NCBI RefSeq assembly: GCF_000336955.1 | Contig: NZ_AOLI01000014.1 | Coordinates: 289,884 to 328,870, forward strand | Length of the DNA: 38,987 nucleotides | Source of the DNA: Haloferax larsenii JCM 13917 | GTDB lineage: Archaea > Halobacteriota > Halobacteria > Halobacteriales > Haloferacaceae | Direction of reading: 5' to 3' | Part shown: positions 8,182 through 16,617 of the stretch, one piece after another | How positions within the stretch are numbered: position 1 is the stretch's first letter | Layout of the letters: every line of letters starts with the position of its first letter | The notes under the pieces: generated by a model | What the model was told of the DNA's origin: nothing | What the model saw: the letters and a program-made list of their open reading frames with translations, nothing else | Database searches by the model: none | Program-made: the position numbers and the translations under genes

Positions 8182-8655
8182 TTACGGACCGTACTCGGCT
8201 TCGACGTCTGTGAGGCGGTCGTTTACGGCCTCGCTTCGTTCGTGCATCTCGGCGACACGGACTCGAACGAGGTCGAAGTCGTGCGACTCGGTCAGTTCGT
8301 TCCACGCTCGTGACGCACCGACTGCGAGTGTCTGTGACTGCGGGCAGAACGGTGTCGTGGGTGTGAACTCCGCCCAGAGGACTGAGGGGTCGTCGGCGTC
8401 GACGGCGTACCGGAAGCCAGCGTCGGGATGCCGCGTGTCGAGGTTCAGCCGGGCGAGGTTGTAACCGAACGTCACGTCGTAGACGCCCCGTTCTTCGAAG
8501 AGGTCGTGGGCGGTCTGATGCACCGAGAGATGGTCGCTCCCAGCGAGGACGTGGTGGTCGGCGAGGAACGCCCCGGGAGTCGGAATCGTGGCCGAGTCGA
8601 ACGAGTCCTCGTCCTCGAAGACGTCGTCGGGGGTCGGTGAGCCGAGTCCAAACAT
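8182..8655 (-). CDS. Hypothetical protein, weak DUF59/MIP18-like motif
   Basis: This is a 157-residue acidic protein. I chose the ATG giving MFGLGSPTPDD; an in-frame start 45 bp further out adds a basic, Cys-containing stretch that looks non-coding. The centre contains WAEFTPTTPFCPQSQTLAVG followed by a strand LVRVRVAEMH. This is reminiscent of the TPTxxxCP turn of DUF59/MIP18 iron-sulfur assembly factors. The resemblance is weak and the function is unknown. It is a single gene between surE and a DUF6544-like gene, all on the minus strand. Confidence 0.75.
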   Translation of the reverse strand: MFGLGSPTPDDVFEDEDSFDSATIPTPGAFLADHHVLAGSDHLSVHQTAHDLFEERGVYDVTFGYNLARLNLDTRHPDAGFRYAVDADDPSVLWAEFTPTTPFCPQSQTLAVGASRAWNELTESHDFDLVRVRVAEMHERSEAVNDRLTDVEAEYGP

Positions 8656-8739
8656 ACTCGAACCTTTCGCGCACCGCGGGGTAGCTGTGGTCCCGAACAC
8701 GTTCGTGGTTCTCTGACCCGACCGTTTTCGGCCCGAAAA

Positions 8740-9603
8740 TCAGTCTAACTCGGCGAACTCGTAGGACAGTTCGTCGATGGTTGCGCGCCAGTACGGGACG
8801 GTCTCATCCGGCAGGTTCCACTCGACTACACCCGACTGCGGCACGAGTAGTCCGTCTACGTCGTGGTACTCCTCGAAGTATCCCGTCCACGGGTGTTTCT
8901 CGTACCCGCCGTCGTCTGTCTCGTACCAGCGGTCGGCGGTGACGCGCGTAATCTCGTCGTTCTCGTCGACGTGGAACACGGCGGAGACGCTCGTCCCCTC
9001 GAACTCGATGGTCGCCCGTGCTGCGCTCTCGCCGACGGGGTCCCACTCGACGTGCTGGCCGGGGAGGAAGGCCGTCGGGAACCACACCATCTCTGCGAGG
9101 TACCGATGAAGTTCGCCTTCGTCGAGTTTGGGACTCGGCTTGGCGTCTGCGACGGTGACGACCGAGAAGAGTTTCGCCCGCAACGTCCCCCGTCCACGGA
9201 CGAACGCATCGACCACGTGAACCGGCACGAACGGGAAGAGTTCGATTCGGGCGTCCCAGACGAATCCCGGAGGTTCGACGGAGTAGTGCTGTGTCGCTTC
9301 GAGCGGCTTCCACGGGGAGTCCGCATCGCCGAGTCTGAACTCGCCGGTTTGATGGAGTCGGGCCGACTGCACGTACGGCTGGCCGTCGTCGAGGACGTGT
9401 TTTAGGTATCGCTGAATCGGGTCCGGAAGGTCAGCAACGTCGTCGGGACTGAACTGCGGCCGAGTGACTGGCGTCTGTGCCGCTTCGAACTCGGCAAAGA
9501 GGTTCGCCTTGGTGTCGTCTTTCCACACGCGACTGGCGACGAGGGAGGCGATGCTTCCGACCCCGAGAACCCCGAGAAGTATCGCTCGCCGGGAGACGTT
9601 CAT
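8740..9603 (-). CDS. DUF6544/DUF6920-like protein with N-terminal membrane anchor
   Basis: This 287-residue protein starts MNVSRRAILLGVLGVGSIASL, a short basic segment with a hydrophobic helix that anchors or exports it (a weak Tat-like SRR). The body is a beta-rich domain with DPIQRYLKHVLDDG near the start, YVQSARLHQTGEFR, VWDARIELFPFVPV, MVWFPTAFLPG and, at the end, ETVPYWRATIDELSYEF. These are features I associate with the DUF6544 family of unknown function. An in-frame start 141 bp upstream would translate a minisatellite into GPGRREERR repeats, which I regard as intergenic. Confidence 0.8.
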   Translation of the reverse strand: MNVSRRAILLGVLGVGSIASLVASRVWKDDTKANLFAEFEAAQTPVTRPQFSPDDVADLPDPIQRYLKHVLDDGQPYVQSARLHQTGEFRLGDADSPWKPLEATQHYSVEPPGFVWDARIELFPFVPVHVVDAFVRGRGTLRAKLFSVVTVADAKPSPKLDEGELHRYLAEMVWFPTAFLPGQHVEWDPVGESAARATIEFEGTSVSAVFHVDENDEITRVTADRWYETDDGGYEKHPWTGYFEEYHDVDGLLVPQSGVVEWNLPDETVPYWRATIDELSYEFAELD

Positions 9604-9667
9604 AGTTCGACTCTGTTCGCTAGCACGAAGAGCCCCGCTTACGCTCTCAAAAATTGGGAGTCGTGAG

Positions 9668-9740
9668 CTCCTCTCTTCTCTCCTCCCCGGACCCCTCCTC
9701 TCTTCTCTCCTCCCCGGACCCCTCCTCTCTTCTCTCCTCG
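9668..9740. repeat. 27-bp CT-rich minisatellite (2.7 copies)
   Basis: A 27-bp unit beginning CTCCTCTCTTCTCTCCTCCC is repeated at 9668-9694 and 9695-9721, with a partial third copy at 9722-9740. It lies between two minus-strand genes. Confidence 0.9.
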
Positions 9741-9763
9741 ACAACCCATCTTCCCCCGCCTGC

Positions 9764-11101
9764 TCAGGCGGCCCGAAGCCGAAACACTCCTTCAGGAACG
9801 TGGTTTCGAACCGTCTGGGCGAGGTTCACGACGAACGCGACAGCACCCATCGCTACGAGACCGCCCCCGACGACAGTCATCACGCCAGTTGCTGGTTCAC
9901 CGAGTCCGACTGCCCCGAGAAGTACGACAGTCCCGCCAACGAGAAGCAGGAAATCGGTCAGTGCAACGTCGGCTCTGTAGAGGTCGTCGAGCATCGGGAC
10001 CGGTCGTCGCCCGAGGTCGTCGCTGTAGCGGTCGACCCAGACGATGAACGGCACGACGTGATAGAGGGTTCCGAAGACGACGAATCCGACGACACCGAGA
10101 CCGAAGAGTAGGGTTGCGCCCGGCGGTCCAAAGAGGGTCGTTCGACTGAGTGGAGATGCGACCCACGTCGCACCGGCGGTGAGCGCCCAGACGACCATCG
10201 CGACGACAGCGACGGCATACCGCCGGAGAACTGGCGACCACGGGACTCGCATCCGGCGGAGTAGCCCGGCGGTTGCTCCGGCGAATGCCAACGTCGCGGC
10301 GACGATTGCGAGGCCGCCGACGAGTGCCACCCATTCGACACCGAGGAGTCGACCACCTGCAAATACGACCGTTCCGGTCGGGTGAAGCAGCTCTTCGACC
10401 TGTCTGAGCCGACGCCCCCACGCCGAGTGCGTCGTCTGCGTGAACATCTCCGATAGCTGCCCGAACGCCCCGAAGATTGTCGTCAGGACGATACCGAAGA
10501 CGGCCACCGTCGCATGCGAGAGGACGACGTTCGAGCGATTCAGACCCGCGTCACGGAGCACTGGGGTGGTGAAGTCGACCGCGAGCAAGAAGCCGAGAAG
10601 CGTCGCGAGCACGAGAAAGCCGAGTGCGTACGCGAAGTGTCGCTCCACGCTGTCGAACGGCCGTGCGCTGGCGAGCGTCCGGGCGATGTTGTACGCGAAC
10701 ACCCAGAAGCCGACGAGAGCAACCGCCCCCGATAGTGCGAGCGAGTCGAACGCGCCGGTGGAAAAGCCCGCGACGAGACCTGCAACACCGGCGCTCACGA
10801 GTCCGAGTGCGACGTACGCTAATCGTCGAGAGTGCAGGTTCACGCTTGACCAGACGGGGACGAACTGTGTCATCGCACCCATGATGGTGAGACAGACCCA
10901 GCCGACGAGGAGGGCGTGAACCTGGGCGACGTGGGCGAACACCAACCTTCCACCGACGATGGGGAGCTGCCCACCGAACACCGAGATACCTCCGAGTCCG
11001 ATACCAGCGAGAAGGAAGACGGTGGCCACCGCGAAGTGGTGAAACGGGATTGCTATCGGTGGCCCCCCGTCGGTGTCGACTTCGGCGAGAATCGCGCTCA
11101 T
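9764..11101 (-). CDS. Heme-copper-oxidase-like / NnrS-like membrane protein
   Basis: This 445-residue polytopic protein has about 12 predicted TM helices. Histidine pairs in helices suggest heme and/or metal ligation: IPFHHFAVATVF at the N-terminus, FAHVAQVHALLVGW, LSHATVAVFG and LYHVVPFIVW. It resembles the stand-alone oxidase-subunit-I-like proteins of the NnrS group found with denitrification genes. A CGAACGTGTTCG palindrome (11139-11150) lies about 43 bp before the start, tying it to the neighbouring nitrogen-oxide genes. A role in NO response or copper/heme handling is inferred. It lacks the full catalytic motif set, so it is not an obvious terminal oxidase. Confidence 0.8.
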   Translation of the reverse strand: MSAILAEVDTDGGPPIAIPFHHFAVATVFLLAGIGLGGISVFGGQLPIVGGRLVFAHVAQVHALLVGWVCLTIMGAMTQFVPVWSSVNLHSRRLAYVALGLVSAGVAGLVAGFSTGAFDSLALSGAVALVGFWVFAYNIARTLASARPFDSVERHFAYALGFLVLATLLGFLLAVDFTTPVLRDAGLNRSNVVLSHATVAVFGIVLTTIFGAFGQLSEMFTQTTHSAWGRRLRQVEELLHPTGTVVFAGGRLLGVEWVALVGGLAIVAATLAFAGATAGLLRRMRVPWSPVLRRYAVAVVAMVVWALTAGATWVASPLSRTTLFGPPGATLLFGLGVVGFVVFGTLYHVVPFIVWVDRYSDDLGRRPVPMLDDLYRADVALTDFLLLVGGTVVLLGAVGLGEPATGVMTVVGGGLVAMGAVAFVVNLAQTVRNHVPEGVFRLRAA

Positions 11102-11138
11102 ACTCTGAGTTGGGTCGCGTTCGACGTTGCTCTAATTC

Positions 11139-11150
11139 CGAACGTGTTCG
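11139..11150. promoter_or_regulatory. CGAAC-N2-GTTCG site for NnrS-like gene
   Basis: CGAACGTGTTCG, extended to CCGAACGTGTTCGG, is centred about 43 bp upstream of the NnrS-like start codon at 11101. It is one of seven such sites in this island. Confidence 0.75.
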
Positions 11151-11207
11151 GGGCTGGGCACGAGTCGACGAACGCGGAAAAACGGAAGAAAAGCGCGACG
11201 ACCGAGC

Positions 11208-12365
11208 TTAGAGTTCGTAGCCCGCGTACTCCATCAGCTTCTTGAAGATGTCGGTGTCCATCGCCTCTTTGTAGACGACGCCACCGAGCATGCCACCGGG
11301 GTAGAAGTTCCCGTTCATGACGTGGTTGACCTTGTGGCAGTGCATGAGGTAGATTCCGGGTTCAGCGTCGGCCGTGAAGTCGATGGTGTGGCGCTCTGCG
11401 GGTGCGATGTTGGTCACGTCCATCTCGTAGCGGGCCGCTTCGGGAATCACGCCGCCGTCCTTCTCGGTGAGTTGGAAGCGGTGGTTGTGGATATGCATGG
11501 GGTGGCTCATGTACCCCGCGTTGACGAAGTGGAGACGCACGTGGTCTCCCTGCTCGACGATGACCGGCGAGCCGTCTTCGGGGTGGAGCGTTCGCGGGGC
11601 GCTCTTTCCGTTGACGGTGAACACGTCGGATTTGCGGTTCCGCGGGTTGTACTGTACGTTCTCTCCGGCCATCATCCGGGGAAGGCGTGAATCCCAGTCT
11701 CTGAGCGTGAAGAAGTGTTCCTTGTCGGCAGGCTCGTAGCCCTTCGGGTCGACACGGAAGATACCGTACATCCCCATCTCGATGTGTCGGTGGGTCTGGT
11801 AGTGACAGTGATAGAGGTGCGTCCCGGGGACGTTCGCCGGGATGGTGTAGGTGTGTTTCTCACCGGGGTCGACGCGGATGCCCGTCGTCGTCGGCACACC
11901 GTCGTCCTTCCACGCCTTGCGTGCGCCGTGGAAGTGGAGCGTGTGTGCACGCATCCCGTCGGTGTTGTCGAGCGTGACCTCCATGTCCTCACCTTCGGTG
12001 GTTCGGAGAATCGGGCCGGGAACACTCGGATTGCCGTCGTCGGCTTGGAACGCCCACACCTGCGGGAGTTCGACGGGACCACCCATCGACTCACCCGGGT
12101 GGACAGCGTGCCGCGCGGGTGTCGAAGAGATAGTCACCTTTCCGCCCTGCTCGTCCACGTTCACGACTTCCGGCGGACTCGTGTACGGAAGCTCGGATGC
12201 GCTCGTCGACGCGGGGGTCTGTTGCTCCGTTTCGATGGCGGCGTTCGACCCGCCGTTGGTGGGTGCAGTGCACCCTGCGAGACCGACAGCACCGGCGCTA
12301 CCGGTCGCCGCGAGAAATTCTCTGCGAGACATCGTCGAACCAGGGGCGCCTACGTATTTTCTCAT
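11208..12365 (-). CDS. Two-domain multicopper oxidase, possible copper nitrite reductase
   Basis: This is a 385-residue exported copper protein. The N-terminus has a Tat motif (SRREFLAATG, 13-22) and lipobox GLAGC (Cys32). Domain 1 carries HTLHFH (His141, 144, 146) and HCHxxxHxxxxM (186-197). Domain 2 carries HPMHIH (288-293) and HCHxxxH (342-348) with Asn, not Met, at the axial position. The eight His of a trinuclear centre are thus present, plus one or two type 1 sites, so the layout is that of a two-domain multicopper oxidase, not classical NirK. The context (NO reductase, halocyanin, shared promoter palindromes) argues for nitrite reduction or a linked copper redox step. An alternative ATG at 12332 begins MSRREFL. 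Confidence 0.88.
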   Translation of the reverse strand: MRKYVGAPGSTMSRREFLAATGSAGAVGLAGCTAPTNGGSNAAIETEQQTPASTSASELPYTSPPEVVNVDEQGGKVTISSTPARHAVHPGESMGGPVELPQVWAFQADDGNPSVPGPILRTTEGEDMEVTLDNTDGMRAHTLHFHGARKAWKDDGVPTTTGIRVDPGEKHTYTIPANVPGTHLYHCHYQTHRHIEMGMYGIFRVDPKGYEPADKEHFFTLRDWDSRLPRMMAGENVQYNPRNRKSDVFTVNGKSAPRTLHPEDGSPVIVEQGDHVRLHFVNAGYMSHPMHIHNHRFQLTEKDGGVIPEAARYEMDVTNIAPAERHTIDFTADAEPGIYLMHCHKVNHVMNGNFYPGGMLGGVVYKEAMDTDIFKKLMEYAGYEL

Positions 12366-12432
12366 TACAATTTGGCGTAGGGAGGAGGGGTCGGTATATG
12401 AGGGGGGCTGTTCTCACGGCGTCAGAAAGATT

Positions 12433-12444
12433 CGAACATGTTCG
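12433..12444. promoter_or_regulatory. CGAACATGTTCG site upstream of multicopper oxidase
   Basis: This is a perfect 12-bp palindrome centred 73 bp before the multicopper oxidase ATG at 12365, a distance shared with the NO reductase. It is also 178 bp upstream of the divergent HTH gene at 12622. Confidence 0.75.
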
Positions 12445-12621
12445 GGACTGCCGATACTACCCTGACTCTCTTACCCTCCGTTGGGGTGGCTGTGACACGA
12501 CAGGGGTTGGTTCGTACCGAAGATACCCCACACATTTCAGACTCGACGACGACGAACTAACTATCCACGTTCGTTCATTCGAATCGGGCACGAACGGAAC
12601 GAAGGGACCGAAACTCACACG

Positions 12622-12996
12622 ATGCCAACAAATCCGCTGTCAGACGCTCTCGAACCGGACTTCCAGACGGTGTTCGACGCGCTGACGAACGAACAGTGCC
12701 GTACGGTACTGAGTGGGCTCGACCATCCGATGACCGCCAGCGAAATCGCCGAGGAGTGCGACCTCCCGCGGTCGACCGTGTACCGAAAGGTGGAGCTGAT
12801 GGTCGAAGCCGGATTGCTTCAAAAACAGGAACGCGGTCGCGAGGCGGCGCGGTACTCGTTGGGATTCGACGAAGTGCTCGTCACACGCGAGCCTGGAGAC
12901 CTCGAACTCTCCATTTCACGTCCGTCACAATCTGCGTCCGAACAGCTGTCGGAACTCTGGTCTGAGGTTCGCAACGAGGCAGACCCGAACCGGTGA
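12622..12996 (+). CDS. Small winged-helix transcriptional regulator
   Basis: This 124-residue protein has an N-terminal HTH (about 15-85). DALTNEQCRTVLSGL leads into the recognition segment MTASEIAEECDLPRSTVYRKVELMVEAGLL, then a wing with ARYSLG. It matches haloarchaeal ArsR/TrmB-like winged helices. The C-terminal 40 residues are short and acidic, with no ligand domain. It is divergent from the multicopper oxidase and convergent with the HTH_10 regulator gene, inside the denitrification island, so it may regulate that island. The target is not shown by the sequence. Confidence 0.88.
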   Translation: MPTNPLSDALEPDFQTVFDALTNEQCRTVLSGLDHPMTASEIAEECDLPRSTVYRKVELMVEAGLLQKQERGREAARYSLGFDEVLVTREPGDLELSISRPSQSASEQLSELWSEVRNEADPNR

Positions 12997-13044
12997 CTGG
13001 GGACGTATGTCTCCTCCGGTAAGAAACGACTCGCAGACGCTCGG

Positions 13045-13686
13045 CTACTCTAGGCCGACATCGTCGTCCGCGAGGAACTCTTTCATGACTTTGCCCTCGG
13101 CCCGATGTAACTTTTCGCTCGTCGTCGACTTCGCGAGGCCGACCGAGTCAGCGAGTTCTGTGAGTGTACAGGTTCGTGGTGTGTCGTAGTAGCCGCGATT
13201 GGCCGCGGTTTCGAGCAGTTGTCGCTGGTCTTCTGTCAGGAGTGACTCGGTGTCGATAGACTGTCGAATCGACACGAGGTCGAACGGGATGCCGAACAGT
13301 TCGAGCTTCTCGCCGAGGTCGGACAGCTTCTCTCGGGGTGCCGTAATCTCGACTGTCACCTCGCCGTCGGAGATTGTAATCGGCAGTTCGAGTGGGATGC
13401 CCACCTCGCTCAGAGAGAGGATGAGAAGCGGTTCTGTCGTCTCGAACTGGACGAGTGCGCGGTTCGGCTGAGCTTCCAGAATGTTCACCGAGAGGACGGA
13501 GTCGTACCCGTCCATCGCCGTCACGACGTGTTCGATTTCGTCGGACTGTATCTCGACCAACCCGACACCGGTTTCGTCCGCTGGCATCGCCGCGAGGACC
13601 GTGAACTCGGCATCGGAATACTGGCGCGAGAGGTCGGAAACCCAGACTTCTGAAGGCAGCGTGATAGAGAGATTGGCGCGTGGCAT
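13045..13686 (-). CDS. HTH_10 (Bat-type) regulator of denitrification island
   Basis: This 213-residue regulator has a C-terminal HTH_10 domain (about 155-213). LLTEDQRQLLETAANRGYYDTPR is followed by TLTELADSVGLAKSTTSEKLHRAE. The N-terminal half is a beta-rich sensor-like domain. The only cysteine is in the HTH (RTCTLTEL). The cysteine cluster reported for the haloarchaeal denitrification activator NarO is therefore missing, and this is a paralogue rather than NarO itself. It is divergent from the NO reductase gene, and a CGAACATGTTCG site lies 48 bp before its start, so it is itself under the island's control. It may sense NO or another effector; that is inference. Confidence 0.9.
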   Translation of the reverse strand: MPRANLSITLPSEVWVSDLSRQYSDAEFTVLAAMPADETGVGLVEIQSDEIEHVVTAMDGYDSVLSVNILEAQPNRALVQFETTEPLLILSLSEVGIPLELPITISDGEVTVEITAPREKLSDLGEKLELFGIPFDLVSIRQSIDTESLLTEDQRQLLETAANRGYYDTPRTCTLTELADSVGLAKSTTSEKLHRAEGKVMKEFLADDDVGLE

Positions 13687-13728
13687 AGGTAGTTAGTAGT
13701 TATTTGGTCTCCGGGAGGAAGTTAGTGG

Positions 13729-13740
13729 CGAACATGTTCG
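13729..13740. promoter_or_regulatory. CGAACATGTTCG site in regulator/nor divergent promoter
   Basis: This is a perfect palindrome centred 48 bp upstream of the HTH_10 regulator start (13686, minus strand). A second site for the nor side is at 13809. Confidence 0.75.
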
Positions 13741-13808
13741 GCCTGTGAGAAACGGAATTCGATTCGAGACGCTGAAAGACACTCCACGAACCGAGACGTT
13801 CACGTGTC

Positions 13809-13820
13809 CGAACATATTCG
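13809..13820. promoter_or_regulatory. CGAACATATTCG site upstream of nor
   Basis: One half-site differs by a single base from the perfect palindrome. It is centred 72 bp before the chosen ATG of the NO reductase at 13887. It is identical to the minus-strand reading of the halocyanin site. Confidence 0.75.
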
Positions 13821-13886
13821 CCCCGTGTCCGAAGATTGGTAGTCGGCGTCTGCTCTTTTTCACCCAGTTTTCGAACGCCCACTTGT

Positions 13887-16175
13887 ATGAAAGTCTCTCG
13901 ACAAACTCTCTGGAGGCTCTTGGCGGCGGTCTTCGTCGTGAACCTCGTCGTCATGGGTCTCGGAGCATGGTACTCAGCACAGCAAGCACCGCCCATACCG
14001 GACGAAGTCGTGGGCCCGGACGGCGAGTCGCTGGCGACGGGTGCCGACGTCCGTCAGGGGAAAGTCGTCTTCCAACAGAACGGCTTGATGAATCACGGGT
14101 CGATACTGGGTAACGGCGCGTACTTCGGGTCCGACCTCACCGCGGAAGCCCTCGACATGAAAGTCGAGTACATGCGCGACTACTACGCCCGAGAGAAGTA
14201 CGGGACATCCTTCTCGGACCTCGATGCAGACGCGAAGGCGGCGGTTAGCGACCAAGTCCGCCGCGAACTCGACTCGGCAGTCGGCCGCGCAGGGACGATT
14301 GAATACTCCGCCGCCGAGATGTACGCTCACGAACAGGTCCGCGAGCGATACGTGGAACTGTATCACGAGGGCGAACTCGAACGTGGGATTCCCTCGGGGA
14401 CCGTGAGCGACGAAGCAGAAGCACGACGCCTCGCCGACTTCGCGATGTGGACCGCGTGGTTCTCGCACGCTGACCGGCCGGGAAGCGACCACTCGTACAC
14501 CAACGAGTGGCCGTACCAACCTGCTGCAGGTAACGAGCCCGCCGGAGCCACGATGACGTGGAGCGTCATCGCCATGGTATTGCTCGTCGCTGGCGCTGGC
14601 ATCGGCGTCTGGCTCTACAAGTCCGTCGAGCTTCCGGAACCAAAGACCGGCGCTGTCGACGTGCCGCACCCGCGGGATGTCGCACTCACGCCGAGTCAGC
14701 GGGCAGCGAGTCGATACGTGCCAATCGCGGCGTTGTTGTTCGTCGTACAGGTCATGCTTGGGGGGCTTCTCGCCCACTACTACATCGAGCGTGACGGGTT
14801 CTTCGGGCTCGGAGAACTGCTCGGCATCGACTTCCTCTCGATTCTTCCGTTTTCGATGGCGAAGACGCTGCACCTCGACCTCGGCATCCTCTGGATTGCG
14901 ACCCTCTGGCTCGGTGCGGGGTTGTTCCTCCCGCCACTCTTGACGGGGTACGAACCGAAGAATCAAGACCGCTACGTCAACGGGCTGCTCGTCGCGCTCG
15001 TCGTGGTCGTCGTCGGTGGGATGTCTGGTATTTGGTTGGGCGCGAACGGCTACATCGACGGCCAGCTCTGGTGGATTCTCGGCAACGAGGGCTTGGAGTA
15101 CCTCGAAGTCGGTCGCTTCTGGCAGTTCGGGCTCCTCGCCGGGTTCCTCATCTGGGCAGGCCTCGCCGCACGCGGGTTCAAGCCGCTTCTGGACAAGGAA
15201 GCGCCCTACGGCCTCGCGCACATGATACTCTACGCCGGTGGGTCGATTGCGCTCCTCTTCACCGCTGGACTCCTCTACACGCCGCAGACGAACATCGTGA
15301 CGACCGAGTTCTGGCGCTGGTGGGTCGTCCACATGTGGGTCGAAGGCGCGTTCGAGTTCTTTATCATCGCCGTCGTGTCGCTCACGCTGGTCAGCATGAA
15401 TCTGCTGTCTCGGCGGTCGGCCGAAAAGGCAGTCGCGTTCGAGGCGCTGTTCGTGATGGGAACGGGAGTCATCGGCGTTTCGCACCACTACTGGTGGGTC
15501 GGCCAGCCCGACGTGTGGCTCCCGCTCGGGAGTATCTTCTCGACGCTGGAGCTCATCCCGCTCGTGCTCATCCTCTTCGAAGCGATGAACGAGTACCGGA
15601 CGCTCGCCACGAGTGGCGAGTCGTTCCCCTACACGCTTCCGTTCATGTTCATCATCGCGAGCGGTGTGTGGAACTTCGTGGGCGCTGGCGTCCTCGGGTT
15701 CTTCATCAACCTCCCGCTCGTGAACTACTACGAACACGGGACGTACCTGACGGTCGCACACGCTCACGCCGCGATGTTCGGGGCCTTCGGGTTCCTCGCG
15801 CTCGGCATGGCGACGTACATCCTCCGGCTGACCGTCTCCCCCGGGCAGTGGGTTGAGCGTCGCCTCCGGTGGGCCTTCTGGCTCTGGAACGCCGGCCTCG
15901 CGCTCATGGTTCTGGTGTCGCTTCTGCCGGTTGGCTTCCTCCAGTTGGAAGTCGCGTTCACTCAGAGTTACGCCGCGGCGCGGAGCCTCGAATTCTACAA
16001 CGGTGGTCTCGTACAGGCGCTGTTCTGGGCACGACTGCCCGGTGACACGCTTCTCATCGCCGGGACCATCGTGTTCGCGTACGACGTGGTGAAAAAGCGG
16101 TTCGTCCTCAGGGAGACGAGCGACGTTCCGGCGCGGACGCCAGTCTCAGACCAGGTCATGTCTGACGACGACTGA
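13887..16175 (+). CDS. norB: Quinol-type nitric oxide reductase, single subunit
   Basis: This 762-residue membrane enzyme reduces 2 NO to N2O with electrons from the quinol/halocyanin pool. One TM is followed by an extracellular domain (about 35-215) replacing the NorC cytochrome c part, with no CxxCH heme motif, as in qNor. About 12 helices of the heme-copper core follow. Visible ligands and key residues: HLDLG (about 329), HMWVEG with the NOR-type Glu (about 482-487), SHHYWW (about 532) for the binuclear site, and AHAHAAMFG (about 624). I chose the ATG giving MKVSRQTLWR because upstream frames are non-coding. It is also called norZ in haloarchaea. It is divergent from the HTH_10 regulator with two palindromes between. 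Confidence 0.96.
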   Translation: MKVSRQTLWRLLAAVFVVNLVVMGLGAWYSAQQAPPIPDEVVGPDGESLATGADVRQGKVVFQQNGLMNHGSILGNGAYFGSDLTAEALDMKVEYMRDYYAREKYGTSFSDLDADAKAAVSDQVRRELDSAVGRAGTIEYSAAEMYAHEQVRERYVELYHEGELERGIPSGTVSDEAEARRLADFAMWTAWFSHADRPGSDHSYTNEWPYQPAAGNEPAGATMTWSVIAMVLLVAGAGIGVWLYKSVELPEPKTGAVDVPHPRDVALTPSQRAASRYVPIAALLFVVQVMLGGLLAHYYIERDGFFGLGELLGIDFLSILPFSMAKTLHLDLGILWIATLWLGAGLFLPPLLTGYEPKNQDRYVNGLLVALVVVVVGGMSGIWLGANGYIDGQLWWILGNEGLEYLEVGRFWQFGLLAGFLIWAGLAARGFKPLLDKEAPYGLAHMILYAGGSIALLFTAGLLYTPQTNIVTTEFWRWWVVHMWVEGAFEFFIIAVVSLTLVSMNLLSRRSAEKAVAFEALFVMGTGVIGVSHHYWWVGQPDVWLPLGSIFSTLELIPLVLILFEAMNEYRTLATSGESFPYTLPFMFIIASGVWNFVGAGVLGFFINLPLVNYYEHGTYLTVAHAHAAMFGAFGFLALGMATYILRLTVSPGQWVERRLRWAFWLWNAGLALMVLVSLLPVGFLQLEVAFTQSYAAARSLEFYNGGLVQALFWARLPGDTLLIAGTIVFAYDVVKKRFVLRETSDVPARTPVSDQVMSDDD

Positions 16176-16617
16176 GGTCGGCACGCGTTTCGGTTCGACC
16201 TCTCCTTTTCCTCTCCCCTTCCCGCACCCATCCCCACTCCTTTTCCTCTCCGCTTATCCGCATCGCCCCTCGGTTGGGCGTTCGAACACTCAAGAAGCCA
16301 TGTTGGCTACCCGCCAAAGACGGTTCCAATACCAGTCACCCAGCTAGACCACCGAGCCCCTCCCAATTCGCACAGAGTGCACCGAGACCGACACTCGGGT
16401 GTTCGACACCTCCCAGACTGTAGGCGCAGTCCTGAATCCTACAGATTTTCGAACATCCTAAAGACTGTACAAATTCTAAAATTCCCACAATTTGTAAAAA
16501 TTGTATAATTTGTCTCTGTTGAAACCTCAATCAGTGATAGGTTTTCGCGGTCGTGGTGAATACAGAGCGCACGTCGGCCAGACGCAGTGTGGTGACATGG
16601 GCGACTCTACGGCTCTC
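16176..16617. other. Gene-free stretch with pyrimidine tract and AT-rich motifs
   Basis: No gene is seen. A polypyrimidine tract (about 16196-16260) follows nor and may act in termination. At 16467-16511 lie two AT-rich words identical to motifs upstream of parA. Confidence 0.5.
16467..16511. repeat. AT-rich motif pair shared with the parA region
   Basis: GTACAAATTCTAAAATT (16467-16483) is identical to 2801-2817, and AAAAATTGTATAATTT (16496-16511) is identical to 2398-2413. Between them CACAATTTGTA resembles half of the 2219 palindrome. It is a cluster in an otherwise empty intergenic stretch. Confidence 0.6.

Noticed and set aside
13045-13686. Calling the HTH_10 regulator NarO
   Set aside because: NarO is described with a cysteine cluster, and this protein has a single Cys located in the DNA-binding part.
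13974-15767. 597-codon minus-strand open frame
   Set aside because: It lies wholly antisense to the NO reductase gene and has the composition expected from reading GC-rich codons backwards.
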